From: Solen grandis
Taxonomy: Eukaryota > Mollusca > Bivalvia > Adapedonta > Solenidae
Assembly: GCA_021229015.1 (NCBI GenBank)
Contig: CM037788.1
Span: forward strand, 57,099,525-57,163,524
Direction of reading: 5' to 3'
Length of the DNA stretch: 64,000 nucleotides
The position numbers and the translations under genes were made by a program. Positions 45,501 to 57,357 of the stretch are shown here, in pieces; position 1 is the first letter of the stretch, and each line of letters starts with the position of its first letter. The notes beneath the pieces are model-generated. The model searched no databases. It had not been told where the DNA came from and was given only the letters and a program-made list of their open reading frames with translations.

Positions 45501-47102
45501 AAGGATTTTTTTCTGCTTCTTTTCTTTATTTAAATACACACACATACACTTAAAAAAATAATAATCAGGTAATCACCATGTTACACAATTTTTATTTTAA
45601 AAAAAAACATTATTTTTTTTCCACACATCTTTCAAAACAAAAAAAAATCTTGATTTGAACTCATAAAATATCCCTTGTTAATCAAAGATGGCTGCCACTC
45701 ATTAAAAACTTGCTGTCATGGCCCCATACTTCTGCTGCTGTTTTTCTTCCGATATAATGGCAACATTTGTCAATGTTTGAAGCTGCTGAAAGAAGTGTTG
45801 TCCCGGTGGATCAAAACTTATGATCAAGTGTGACAGAAAATGTACGAAAGAGTGAGAAATTCCATTATATTGGTGGCTGTTTATTATGGGAGTTACAAAA
45901 CACAGCAGTCACACACCTGATGAAAACGGGACTGCAAGAACATATTGGATCGTAGAGTTTTGTCGGGAAATTATTACTGGAACCAGTGAATAACACATGT
46001 GCCTTGAAAAAAATGGCAAGAAAAAAAGTGAGAGTGGAAAAGAATTATGACTGAAGTAGGAAGGCATGCAAGATGAATGGGCTAATTTGATTCTGTCAAT
46101 AAAGACAGAAAATATGCATTTTTCTTTTTTTTACATGATTACGAATAACTTTGCAATCGGAAGAATTTGCTCATATTTTGTTTTAGGTCCATTAGAAATT
46201 ACTCCCAATCCAAGCCACAAAGTGCAGAAAATGATTGAAAATAAAATGAAATAGATATTTGCTTATTTAAATGTAGACTTTCACACTATTTTATTCAAAG
46301 TATAAAATATTTTCACCTATGGAAACACCATATAATGTGTAAATTTCTATATTACTTGATATATATCAGAATTCCAAAATTAATCATTTTCAAAATAATT
46401 ATTAAAATGTTACCCCCCCCCCTTTACATAAATTATAAAAACATCTAATAGTAAACTATTGACCGATAGTCTGGCTCTAAAATCCCTCATTTATTGACAA
46501 AGAAAATTTAAAAAAAATCTTTCAGGATATTATCATAATGATCTACAAAAACTGCGTTGTTGACATTTTTTTTTATATAATTTATTTGTGGTCGGAAATC
46601 TTGATGAGATATTTCACAAAATGTAGCAGCCAAAAGTAACTCTGTGCTATCCATGTTCTGGCCTGATGTTCAAAGCATTTGAATACAGTCTTTGGCACAA
46701 ACTGCTACGACACCATACATCTTTTACCTCTTTGATTACCAGGAAAACAACAAAAATTAGAACAGGGGAGATAATCTTGTTTGAAAAAAAAATACACATA
46801 TTCCTTCTTATTACAACATGTATGATTTATGAAAAATACTTGGGAAAAATCTTATTTCAATTAAATGAAATAGAAAATTGTATTTCAATTAAGAAATATT
46901 TCAAACAAAACTTAAAGTCATCTATCTGCATCTGTTCAAAGGGTGTTTATCTTTAACAACATAAGCAGTGACCATATATATATTATGTAACAACTAGGGT
47001 TAACAATCAATACTGCCTTGTAAAATATAGCGTTGCATATCCATTATCAATTGACAGTATGAAATTATAACATATCATCTGTGAATTTTGATTTTGATCC
47101 TA
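45501..47102. other. Non-coding, no recognised repeats
   Basis: AT-rich. Frames of 62 and 96 codons at 46066 and 46666 have A/T-driven composition and no recognised motif. A C-run lies near 46413. Confidence 0.45.
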
Positions 47103-47264
47103 TTAAGGTAAAGTCCCTGTAATGGTTCTGCTACGTCTTGAACCACTTAACCTCTACCAAGATAACCAAGGTACCCTAATGAAACATTAGGAAACCTTGT
47201 TTGCCTCCGTGAAAGGCCATGAGGTCCGAAATGTAGCGGAACCATTACAGGGACTTTACCTTAA
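47103..47264 (+). mobile_element. TTAA-MITE-2 copy, intact
   Basis: 162 bp with about 31 bp terminal inverted repeats starting TTAAGGTAAAGTCCCTGTAA and one mismatch. The interior is also largely palindromic around CCTAATGAAACATTAGG. Its right TTAA is the left TTAA of palMITE copy 13. Confidence 0.93.
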
Positions 47265-47502
47265 CCCTTTCCCTCATAGAGGACATCATGAAAAGACCTA
47301 TGCGAACAGCATAAAACCAGATCAGCCTGCGAGTAACTCGCAGGCTGATCCGGTTTTATGCTGTTCGCTGCTCCTCAGTGGTCTGTAAATGAGGATTTTG
47401 TAATTAAATTTGGTAAGGTTTAACTGTGGTTTTCTGCAGATCAGGCTTTATGTGGTACCTTTTGAGTGCGTCAAAATGAGTCTATATGAGGGAAAGGGTT
47501 AA
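47261..47502 (+). mobile_element. palMITE copy 13, full length, abutting TTAA-MITE-2
   Basis: TTAA on both sides, 242 bp. The hairpin mismatch base is changed to GATCCGG in this copy. Confidence 0.95.
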
Positions 47503-47983
47503 ACAACCTTGTGAGTAGTTATATATATTGAACTGCATGGCAATTACATGACACAAATTATCTGGGCTCAAAGAGTCAACTACCTGATATTGGTATTTTA
47601 GTTATAATAGAAGGAATAGTAAGGAACTGAAATGTATATATTTATTCAATGTTCTCAGTGAAATATGTCCGTGATTGATATTCCTATCATATACCATAGA
47701 AGATAACAAGTTATCATGTCCACTATGATAAATGTTTCTTGCATGTCTACTTTAAAGAACAAAAGATAAAAAAACCGGAAAAAAAAAAAAATATTAATAA
47801 GCATTTGATTTTATTGTGAGATTGTATTTTCTTTTACCTGTGATCATTGTAAAATCATATTTTCATTCGTAGTTCTGTCAACCCTAATAATATTGTTTTC
47901 TATGACTACATGCTTGTGAAAGAATACACAATCTTAAAAAAAAAAATCAGCAAATATCTTCTATAATTATCATTTATATTTGT

Positions 47984-48152
47984 ATCACACCCAGTTACAT
48001 TAATCTGATACTGGGCCAACCAATCCTGGAATGTCTCATTTTGAACCCCTTACTTAACCAGGGATCAAACCTATGACCCCCCCATCCCTCACACACACAT
48101 ACACACTTTTAGTTATGGGGCAGTTGCTCTTATCACTCAAGGTCTCTGTGAC
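47984..48152 (-). mobile_element. Old SINE-A copy
   Basis: CACACCCAGTTACATTAATC, TGGGCCAACCAATCCTGGAA and box B-like GGGATCAAACCTATGACC survive; a CA-rich run interrupts the head. Confidence 0.65.
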
Positions 48153-48362
48153 CTTAACCTTTGACCAAGTGATCCCAAAATCAATAGGGGTCATCTACTA
48201 GTCATGACCAATCACCCTATGAAATTTGAAGAATGTTGGATCAAGCGATCTCCATTTATTGATTGGAAACTAAGTGGTCTACTAACGGACAGACCGACAA
48301 ACTGACCGACCGACATTTGCAAAACAATATGCCCCCTCTTCTTCCAAAACGGGGCATAATAA
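48153..48362. repeat. Dispersed-type repeat ending in CGGGGCATAATAA
   Basis: Contains TTTGACCAAGTGATCCCAAA, GAAATTTGAAGAATGTTGGA and a (GAC)n-type run (GGACAGACCGACAAACTGAC) followed by ATATGCCCCCTCTTCTTCC. Layout is like the tail of the 42773 element; only one copy was seen here. Confidence 0.5.
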
Positions 48363-48449
48363 TTACATAGACAATAAACTTTATACAAAAGTTTTTTGTA
48401 CTACTGGATGACACAAACTTTTAAAATTTAACTTCTTTGAACTCATTCA

Positions 48450-48800
48450 AGCAGAGGAGGCGTAACATTATGTTTTGAGGTCAGAGACGGTATTGAATCA
48501 TTGTACAGATATATGCCGAGAGAATCAGTAATAGATCCATCTCACAGGATTACATCTTGAAATCGACAATAATTAGGAAGACAGGAGTGACATCTGCATT
48601 GCAGGATTCCATAAATTTGATCGCATTTGCATGCAAACTGACGCAGTCCTCACAAAATCTAGATCTAATTTATACCCAACCCTTCATTATGCAACGCTAT
48701 TACGCGAACAAAAGCTTGAAGTATGGTTCTGATTAGGGAATATTCGGTGGAATTTATCTTTTGTCTCTAATATATATTATATCAGAAGAAAATGCATCTC
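48450..48800. promoter_or_regulatory. Candidate regulatory island with a POU palindrome (prediction)
   Basis: Low-repeat stretch with the perfect palindrome TTTGCATGCAAA at 48626..48637, overlapping octamer ATTTGCAT (48625..48632). Homeodomain-like ATAATTAGG lies upstream near 48570. No gene is assignable. Confidence 0.22.
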
Positions 48801-49529
48801 AAAGTATGTTCTAAATAAATGCTCGTTTTTAGAAAAGAGTTTTCTGAAAAGTCTAGAATGCAAGGAATGGAAGGAATTTACAAGGGGTGCTATCATTGTG
48901 CAATACTTAACTAAATGGAAAAGTATTCCCAACGTGATATTAATTTAAAGGCTTCAGTTCCTGGCTTTCTCGGCTGATTTAAGTCCTCATAAAACTCCCT
49001 AATGCCAAATTGTAATTACAGAAATTCTTGTTCAAAGCGTCCAATAAAAAGTTATGAATTAACAATACAGTCTTAACCACTGCACAGTACTTTGAAGACT
49101 CTTCATGGTAATCAATAGTAAGATGGCATTCATTTTCTTCTTTTGTGTTTTTTTTTTTTTTAACTTACAGTAACTGTTGTCCTACTTTGATATTATACAT
49201 CAATGTATATCCTTTGCCTTGTAAAACTCAATGAAATATTCACTGTCATGCTTACTTACCAGTGATTTTGTCAATGATAATTCAATAATATTGATAATTA
49301 AGTTTTATACCTATATTTTTGTTGCTTTTGTACAGTGGAATTAAAATTTATAAAGAATCTGCTTTTCAACATGTTAAACATCATGAATTTTTGATAATTC
49401 AGATTAACTGCTCAATTTTCATCACATTTGTAGAACACAGAGTGAAAAGTAACTACATTACCACTTTTGCTGATATCAAAAATGCAGTTGTGTTCATTGT
49501 CCATGGCTCTTTTCTTTGTTTTAACAAAA

Positions 49530-49810
49530 ACATAGAAAACAAGTAACTGGTGTTGCACCCAACACATGAATCCCCTACCGGTGAGGTGCATAATATTTCT
49601 GTTACCACAGTAACCAGAATTTTGGTCCGAGAAAATAAACCAAGTGACATGCAGAATCAACATACTGCCATCTATTCATATACCAAGTTTCATAATATTG
49701 TCTTAAATGGTTTTTTAAGTTATCGCGGGATCCAGATTTCCAAACATCCAGACGGACAGACGGATGGATGGCAAACCTATAGTCTTCTCCGGTGTAAACA
49801 CCGGTAGGGC
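49530..49810. repeat. Dispersed-type element bracketed by ACCGGT motifs
   Basis: Inverted CCCCTACCGGTGAGG (49572) and ACACCGGTAGGGCAC (49798) mark the ends, with a GGACAGACGGATGGATGG run inside. Overlapping short frames appear to be chance. Confidence 0.5.
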
Positions 49811-50251
49811 ACTAGAAAAGGGATTTACTTAACATAATCAACGAGCAGAATATTGTAATAAACACAAATGAAATCCACTTCTTCAAGCTTCCTCTCTCAT
49901 ACACGTTCTAAATTACAATATGAAAATATGCCGCTTTCAGAAGTGATTATAAAACATAATCTAAGAATTTATTGAATTCAGAAACAGGAGGATGGAGAGT
50001 CTTTTAATGGAAGCATCCATCAATGATTAGAATGGCATTTATTGAGGAAAAGAAATCAATTAAAATTGGTAGTTTAGCACAATTTTCATAACCTTAATTT
50101 CAAAATTTTAAAGAACAAACATTACAACAATTATTGACCAAAAAAAAGAAGTTTTTTTGTCAACATTTAATAATCAGTATGCATTAATAAACACCAGTTT
50201 TGAGTCTTTTTGAAACTTCAAATCTATGGGATGAACAAATTGTGACTGATT

Positions 50252-50533
50252 GTGGCTGAGTGGTTAGAGTGTCCGCTTCGAGAGCGGAAGGTCGTGTGTT
50301 CGATCTCCAGCTGCAATGTATCGAAGTACTGTTATAGCTCCCTTTGCTTGGTGCTCAGCATATAAGGGTAGTTTCAGGACTGGTTGGCCCGGTGTCAGGA
50401 TAATGTGACTGTGTGTGGTATCATGCCACATGTCTTCTGCGTGATATTGCAGTGTGGTAGCACTATATCTGTCTCAAGTAGACATCATCTCCAAATGACT
50501 GAAATACTGTCAGTGGGACATTAAACCCAACAA
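50252..50533 (+). mobile_element. SINE-A, full length with target duplication
   Basis: Flanked by ACAAATTGTGACTGATT (50235..50251) and ACAAATAGTGTGTGATT (50534..50550). Head: GTGGCTGAGTGGTTAGAGTG, box B TTCGATCTCC. Body and tail complete. Confidence 0.93.
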
Positions 50534-50576
50534 ACAAATAGTGTGTGATTAAATCTCAGTTTGAGACATTTTGTTA

Positions 50577-50645
50577 AAGCAGGCCTGGGCCTAAAATGAT
50601 CAATCTCCTCAAGCAGGCCTGGGCCTTAAATGATCAATCTCCTCA
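50577..50645. repeat. 34 bp tandem duplication
   Basis: AAGCAGGCCTGGGCCTAAAA-type unit followed by TGATCAATCTCCTC occurs twice with one change. Confidence 0.9.
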
Positions 50646-51189
50646 GTCTATATCTTAGACTTGGGTTCAGGATTCTGAAATGTTCTTTATTAATAATGAA
50701 TGAATTCAAGGAAATATGATTTCTGGTAATTAATTCCTTTGTATGTTTAAAAGTATAGTCACTGAAATACTTCTAGGTTTAGAAAAATATGACTTGAAAA
50801 ATTTGCATTTCTTGAGTCCATGCAAGTCTACAATACAGACTTAAGAGACTGATCAATTGGGCCATTAGCACCATATTCTCAAAAAAAACAAATAAAAAAA
50901 AAAATAAAAAAAAATAAAAACAATCTAAGACTTATGCTGAAGTATCTGTTAACTTTGTGTTTAAGCCTGGGTTTGATATTTGAAATACTTTCCTGAAAAA
51001 CACTGTCTCAAGCATAAATGAAGATGAAATTTGACATACCAGAGAATATGTGCTTAAAAGACGCTTTGAAAACCGCTCATTGATCAAACTTAAGTTCAGC
51101 ATGGTAATTATATTTCTTGTATTACTTTAAATATCTTCAAGACCTTGGAAAAATCAGGGTTTTAATGATTTAACATGGTATAAAGTAAA
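50646..51189. other. Non-coding, nothing recognised
   Basis: Unique-looking, with an A-rich tract at 50880..50920. Confidence 0.45.
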
Positions 51190-51850
51190 GTAGGTATCAA
51201 GCTGGTACAGGCTGTGCCAGTTTATCAAGACCTCTTCTGCATTTTTCTATCTTCATTAAAATCCCCTTTATCTCACAAACACACACTCGGTCTTCACTAT
51301 ATCCGACCGAATTTATAAGCTGCCATATGCGATAACTGACAATAAATAATGAATTAAAATGCATGGATTTTTTTTCCTTCCTCTGCGATACAATTCTTCT
51401 GCGAGGAGAAAAAAACAATACGAGCAAACCGAGTGAGGCAGTGTTAAAATTTGATAAAGGCTTTGGAGTAAACCAAAAGCAGATTTTGGAAGATCGCTGG
51501 TTCAAGCAATATTGAAGCATTATCAACTGACAGCAGCAAGAGAATGAAGGGACTCCTATCCATTATATCAAAATACCCAATACGTGGTATCTACCGCTTA
51601 TAAATACTCGGCATCTGGAAATTCTCCTCAGAAATGTCAAAAGATTACCGCTAAAACGACACAAATCAGCTTAGCGTCTATTTCAGAGTTTAATATATAT
51701 GGGCAGGGAGTGGAATGGCATCCTAAATCAGGAAAACAATGGATTGCCTTGGATGTAAGAGTATATACAGTCAAAATTCTCAAAGCTGTAAATCTTGCGC
51801 AATTTGCTGCAAGTCTCCTAAATGCCTATGTCATTTAGAAATGAATCACA
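51190..51850. promoter_or_regulatory. Candidate non-coding conserved-type island (prediction)
   Basis: A repeat-free stretch with more balanced composition than its surroundings and motifs such as GATAACTGACAATAAATAA, CAACTGACAGC and GTGGAATGGCATCC (TEAD-like GGAATG). It also supports frames of 109 (minus) and 84 (plus) codons, neither recognised, so a short exon is an alternative. Confidence 0.2.
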
Positions 51851-52273
51851 AAATTACAGTTTGTTCTTTGACGTAAAAATACATTGCAAAATTCTGCAGC
51901 TTTTTTTAGAAAAAAAAATAAAATTATTACATCTGGGAGAAATATATTTCTAAGCAGAACTAAAGTGCTTTAAGAACCTAAGTTGTGAGAATAAGACACA
52001 TACAGAGTATGATTTGCTATTTAAGTCCTTGAAAAAAGGTTGTATTTTGAAATCAACTGGACCCAATATGAGGTTTTGATCACCTATTTTTGCAAAATAT
52101 TTACATGTTTTTTGTTGCTTAATTTTTATTAGATATTTTTTTAATGAAAAACTGTTTTGTTTAATACACTATAACACACAGTATTTCAATTAATTCAATT
52201 TACTTTTCATTTATAAGATAAATATAAAGTAATTAAAATTTTTGAAAATAACATTTCAGCCTAAACACCATTT

Positions 52274-52316
<43 letters not shown>
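52274..52316. repeat. (ATC)n microsatellite, about 14 repeats
   Basis: Uninterrupted ATC/TCA run. Confidence 0.97.
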
Positions 52317-52748
52317 ATAAGAGCAACAATGACATCATTATAATCCACACACATTGCCTATAAAAAATTAAAGCTCAGATTCTACACAGTCATAACCACA
52401 TAGCAGTAAATAGACATACTTATATATGAATATTCATGAGGTAAAGGGTGAAGATTAACCCTGAACATTCCTTCCTTCCAACATAACTATTAATCCCAGT
52501 TTTCTATTTTTAGTAACAGTGATCATGATCTTAATCATCTCAAGGGCTATTATTCTGTACCAGACACAAAGTCTGCTCAGAACTTTACTGGACTATCATT
52601 ATCATGCAGCACTTTGAAACATAAAAGTCAGAAAGGACTAAAAGGAATATGACATGTATCAATTATTTAGCTTTCCACAAAGACAGCCCCATGAACAATG
52701 CTTTGTATGCATGTTGTAAAATTATTACCATCAGCTTGACAGGATGTC

Positions 52749-52993
52749 TTAATGCACTTTTCCTTCATATATACTCCTTTTGACGCCCTCTATAGGTATC
52801 ACATAAAGCCTGATCTGCAGAAAACCACAGTTCAACCTTACCAAATTTAATTACAAAATCCTCATTTCCAGATCACTGAGGAGCAGCGAACAGCATAAAA
52901 CCTGATCAGCCTGCGAGTTACTCGCAGGCTGATCTGGTTTTATGCTGTTCGCATAGGTCTTTTCATGGTGTCCTCTATGAGGGAAAGGGTTAA
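52749..52993 (-). mobile_element. palMITE copy 14, with longer flanking duplication
   Basis: Hairpin intact. Instead of TTAA alone, both flanks read TTAATGCACTTTTCC (52749..52763 and 52990..53004), and the expected left CCCTTTCCC is altered. Confidence 0.9.
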
Positions 52994-53007
52994 TGCACTT
53001 TTCCAGA

Positions 53008-53463
53008 TTTTGACAGTGAAATTCTAAGCCCCGCCTCACCCACTAATGACTTGGTCAACTGCTCACACAAAAAGTACCACAAACAAAACCATCTTTCTTT
53101 TTGTGTAAATCAGGTCAACCATTGGCTACCTATCATCCCAGTGTAGTGACTGAATAGCCTTTAAGTTACTATGAAAACGTCTGTAAACTCTAGAAAGGTC
53201 CATGAGCATCATCATGGATTAAGTCCTAACCCTTAATATTCACAACAGTTTATCAAAGAGGAGACCAATCTTTATGCAACAGCAACGTATCTCTGGAATA
53301 TCCTCTGTTTTGACAGTGACATTCTATGCCTTACCTCTCCCGCTCATGTCTTGGTCAACATAAAGGGTACCACAAACAAAACCATGTGCCCTTTTGTGTA
53401 AACCAGGTTGTCAACAATTGACTACTGTTTATGCCACTGTAGTGACTGTATAGTTTGCAAATT
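53008..53463. repeat. Tandem duplication, 300 bp unit; second unit split
   Basis: Unit A starts at 53008 and unit B at 53308, both with TTTTGACAGTGA, CTTGGTCAAC and ACCACAAACAAAACCAT. Unit B resumes at about 54026 after an insert of about 560 bp (CATCTGTAAACACTGGCAAA matches ACGTCTGTAAACTCTAGAAA of unit A). A third diverged copy is at 38990..39165. Confidence 0.8.
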
Positions 53464-54025
53464 AATTGTTCCTTCCCATGGGAAGGAACATCTTTAGTCA
53501 TACATTTCAACTTGACAGTTTCAGATTCGCTTCCTGCGGAGATGTTATCCCGCTTAGTATCTGATTTGCCTCATGATACCTACGATGAGACGGGATCCAA
53601 TCGGAAGTGACGTGATAGCAGAAACCGCCATTTATCCGCCATTTTAACGGCCATTATGTGATATCACGTGATGTGCGCCATTTATACGCCATTTTATCGA
53701 CCATTTTAGTCAGTCTAGCAGGTGCGTGCAGGTTTAAATTACGGCTTCGTGTTGTCCCGATTAAGAAAACACGATATCAGCCTAAATTGAACTTAGCCCT
53801 ATTAAAGTCCATGAATTTCTTGCTTCATTTCCTGTGCTACCATGACTTAAAGAAAAAAAAAACATTAAAAAGTTTTGACTTGGAGAGAAATGTTCAACCA
53901 CCTACAGTTTGTACTTTTCGTACTCTAAGGTTATCTCTTCCATATGCAAATGCTGAAAACGGCTTTCACTTCATACTTCATCATTTAGAAATGCCCTGGA
54001 AGGAAATTTTGGTAGGCTAAAACTT
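53464..54025. other. Insert of about 560 bp in a duplicated unit, with palindrome and CCAT cluster
   Basis: Begins with the perfect 22 bp palindrome at 53468..53489 (GTTCCTTCCC and inverse). It contains the CCAT motif cluster at 53626..53706 and a 120-codon plus frame (53658..54020) with no recognised domain. Class unknown; it could be a non-autonomous element or a processed sequence. Confidence 0.5.
53626..53706 (+). promoter_or_regulatory. Six CCAT motifs around a CACGTG palindrome
   Basis: CCAT occurs at 53628, 53639, 53651, 53678, 53689 and 53701, most as GCCATTTTA/GCCATTTAT, resembling the YY1 core. The two triplets form a 31 bp direct repeat (period 50) around ATCACGTGAT (53663..53672). 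Function is inferred from motifs only. Confidence 0.35.
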
Positions 54026-54439
54026 GTTTGAGTACATCTGTAAACACTGGCAAAGTCCATAGCATCATCTTGGATTTATTCCTAACCTTATCTTCTCTAC
54101 TGGAGAGTATCAAAGTGGAGATAAAATGTTTGTATAACTGCAACGCTTCTCCAAAAGTTCACCACAAGCTCAGATATAACAAAAGTCCACATGGCAATGT
54201 TTGTGGGTAACATCTATATAACCAGATGATGACGAGAATTCCCAAGATTGTTTACAAACATGGATCAGTGATGGATTTTGAGAGAGACTTGAAATATGCA
54301 AAGGATAGCTTGAAGATTGATTTCAGAGATTATCAATTGTACATAGTAAAAGTAAAAAAGCAAATGCATTTTACAGTCTGAGTTTCATGCTTTGGGCACG
54401 TTCACCGACTTAACAGCTTTTACCCCTGGTCATCGGGCT

Positions 54440-54685
54440 ACTTGTATCTATCTATCGATCTCCCTGGAAAGTCTTTCATTCCGCTTATGGCAGCCCACAC
54501 CAAGGTGCCACGGAATTATACTGCCCTCTCAGGTACCCATTTACACCTGGGTGAAGTGAAACAATGTGGGATAAATTTCTTGTTTAAGGAAATTAGCAGT
54601 GTCTTTGGCAGGACTCGAACCCAGGACCCCTCGATCCCGAAGTGAGTGTGTCCTACCACTGGACCACTGCTCCCCACATGCAGAA
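54440..54685 (-). mobile_element. SINE-E, tRNA-derived with conserved-type central domain
   Basis: Minus strand: head GGGGAGCAGTGGTCCAGTGG, box B-like GGGTTCGAGTCCTG, and a central segment (plus strand) GGTACCCATTTACACCTGGG with AACAATGTGGGATAAATT. This arrangement resembles the central domain of the widespread animal Deu/Meta-type SINEs, a resemblance from memory. An ATCTATCTATCG tail lies at the left edge. Confidence 0.75.
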
Positions 54686-54711
54686 AAATAGTTCCAGTTA
54701 TGTTTTTTTTA

Positions 54712-54955
54712 TTAACCCTTTCCCTCATAGAGGAAACCATGAAAAGACCTATGCGAACAACATAAAACCAGATCAGCCTGCGAGTAACTCGCAGGCTGAT
54801 CAGGTTTTTATGCTGTTCGCTGCTCCTCAGTGGTCTAGAAATGAGGACTTTATAATTAAATTTGGTAAGGTTTAACTGTGGTTTTCTGCAGATCAGGCTT
54901 TATGTGGTACCTATTGAGTGCGTCAAAAATGAGTCTGTATGAGGGAAAGGGTTAA
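54712..54955 (+). mobile_element. palMITE copy 15, full length
   Basis: TTAA on both sides, 244 bp. Hairpin with one extra T in the 3' arm and one changed base (GCGAACAACAT). Confidence 0.95.
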
Positions 54956-55059
54956 ATCAGAGGTGATCATGTTCATCTGGTAATCTAGTGACATAGTTTT
55001 GTCTATGACATAAGCAATACAATACAAGTTAACCACCCCTCAGGCATATCAACACCTGT

Positions 55060-55235
55060 GACCAATTTCCTGCGCCAATAATTGATACCTCTTGACCAAT
55101 GGTCAATGCCCATGTGACCTGGTTTCATGCCAATATCCTGTAAACATGACCTCATATCTAAGTCCACTGAGATGATAGCCACAGGTAAGGTCACTGCCTC
55201 TGAGGTCATCATGGGTTCTGAGGTCATGACAGTAA
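55060..55235. promoter_or_regulatory. Cluster of TGACC/AGGTCA half-sites (prediction)
   Basis: At least seven half-site-like motifs in both orientations: GTGACCA, TTGACCA, GTGACCT, ATGACCT, AAGGTCA and two GAGGTCAT. The cluster is not an obvious tandem repeat. A 74-codon minus frame overlaps it without recognised motifs. Confidence 0.2.
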
Positions 55236-55964
55236 CTGGAAACTTTGCTCTCCTTGCATGCTGGTTTTTGTTAGAGAATAGCTTTTTTTTTAAATCTTCG
55301 TTGTGATAAATGTTTTAAAAAAAAACCTCTTCTGCAATCATTTTACATTAAGCTTTAAAAGAAAAAGGGCAAGAAAAGAAATACTGACATAAATGTGTTA
55401 CGGGAATTTTCGCTCTTTGTTTCTGGTAATAATTGGTAAACAAATGAATTCCTGGTCAGTAAAAGAAAATCAGTTGCACGAAATTATCATAGATTAATTT
55501 TTGCCAGATAGAAAACTAAGATAAATTTTTGTAAAGAACAATCAATATTTCTTTTAAAAAAAAAACCAAAATTCTACCAAAGATCCTTTTTTTTTAAATA
55601 AAAATAATTTAAGGGGAAAAGGGCTACAGGAGACTCTTTGTTTTAATTTTTGTATTCTTTTTAATTTATATCATTATTGCTTGGGAGTTTGAATTATGTC
55701 GAAGTGACACTGTGAAAATATGTGAATATTTCTTGTTAAGTCTTTGTAAAATATATATTAAAACAAGCTTATTTTGGGAAAAAGTATCCTGAAAATAATC
55801 ATCAAAGTAAATTTTGTCCAAAACATTTTGGCAAAGCCATCCTTAAAAGAAAGTTTGTTTGTGGTCATCCCACTTTAAATCTCTGAAATTTTGTTTGCTT
55901 CCCTTTAAGTTAACTTCTTTGATCAGAAAACAGACTTTTCCTCTTGGTATTTTCTCAATATTTT
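55236..55964. other. Non-coding, nothing recognised
   Basis: AT-rich with several A and T homopolymers. No gene or shared repeat seen. Confidence 0.5.
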
Positions 55965-55976
55965 CATTCCACTAAA

Positions 55977-56290
55977 CCGTCCCCAGTGGCCGAGTGGTGA
56001 GAGCATCTGCTTCAGGAGCGGAAGGTCATGGATTCGATCCCCGGGCGCGACATACCAACATCATAAACATCGTAAAAAATGTTACTTTTATAGCTCCCTT
56101 GCTTGGCGCTTAGCATATAAGGGTAGTTGCAGGACTGGTTGGCCCGGTGTCAGGATAATGTGACTGGGTGTGGTATCATGCCACATGCGTGATACTGCAG
56201 TGTGGCAGCACTATATCTGTCTCAAGTAGACATCGTCTCCAAATGACTGAAATACTGTCTTTGGGACATTAAACCCAACAAACAAACAAA
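55977..56290 (+). mobile_element. SINE-A, full length with perfect 12 bp target duplication
   Basis: CATTCCACTAAA at 55965..55976 and 56291..56302. Head CCAGTGGCCGAGTGGTGAGA, box B GATTCGATCCCC, complete body and tail, (AAAC)n-type end. The perfect duplication suggests a fairly young insertion. Confidence 0.96.
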
Positions 56291-56302
56291 CATTCCACTA
56301 AA

Positions 56303-57357
56303 GAATACAATGCACTAATTAATATTTAAATTCTCAAATTGGGTAGAAACCCATTCCAACATTAAATGGCAACTTTTGTATCCAGGACATGTTTTTAGAA
56401 AGATATAGTCAGCAATATTCATTTCAGAACGCTACTGCTTAAGTGTGAATGGTATGGTCACATTTTTCTTGTAGATTTTAATAGATTTAGGTCTATTCAC
56501 TGTCCTTTTGATGTGTGTGACTTATGGTTGTTTATTACAAATAGGCCTAAATCTCTTTTACATAGTTTTGCTGTTGTTTATCGCATACTTATCTGTGCAT
56601 ATCGATAGGTGTAGGTACTGTGGGGTTTTGTCATCTACAACTTCCCTTACTGATTACATTATAATTGAATGTACCGCAATGCATAATATACGGGTACGCT
56701 AAAATATCCAAAATCTTTGGGGGCAGGGTAATCGAGTATTTGAATTATATTTGGTCAACATTCTACTTGGGGCTAGGCACCCTTTGCTTGTAAATATACT
56801 GAAGGGCAAGTATGAAGACTTTTCCATTCTTGTTCTTCGATATATCAATTTAATGTGGCACTCGTATTTTGTTTTTTTTTAACTTATATTGCATTTGTAT
56901 TTCTCAGTTATCTTGTATTTTTGTACTTGTCTATAATGAGGTAAAAAAATATATGTCTCATAACGTCATATTTGACCGTAAGTGTTTGTTATGCCTCACG
57001 TATTTATTCACGTCCTTGTTACTTTGTATATTTTGTCATTTACATTTCAGGGGGCATTAATTTTTTCATGGACTGTTATGTTTTACTTGTAAAAAAAAAA
57101 CAACTACCATTTATATAAGCTCTTTCTTTTCGTTTCGGAAAGCGTTCCCAAAAATAAGAATGTTTTTTTTTCTTCTTCTTTTTCTCTCGCACTTTTTGTT
57201 ATTTTTTCTCTTCATCTCTAGTCATATTAGTCTTTTGTTGTGCCTTTTATGTATAATTATGTTTGTCACACTTTTCAATGATGTATTATATGTGTATGTT
57301 AGCTGTAAATTTTGTATATGTAAAATGCTCTCCGATATTGGAGAAAATAAAGATATA
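56303..57357. other. Non-coding, T-rich plus strand
   Basis: Several 60-90 codon plus frames rich in F, L, I and C come from T-rich sequence. No recognised domain. Confidence 0.45.
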
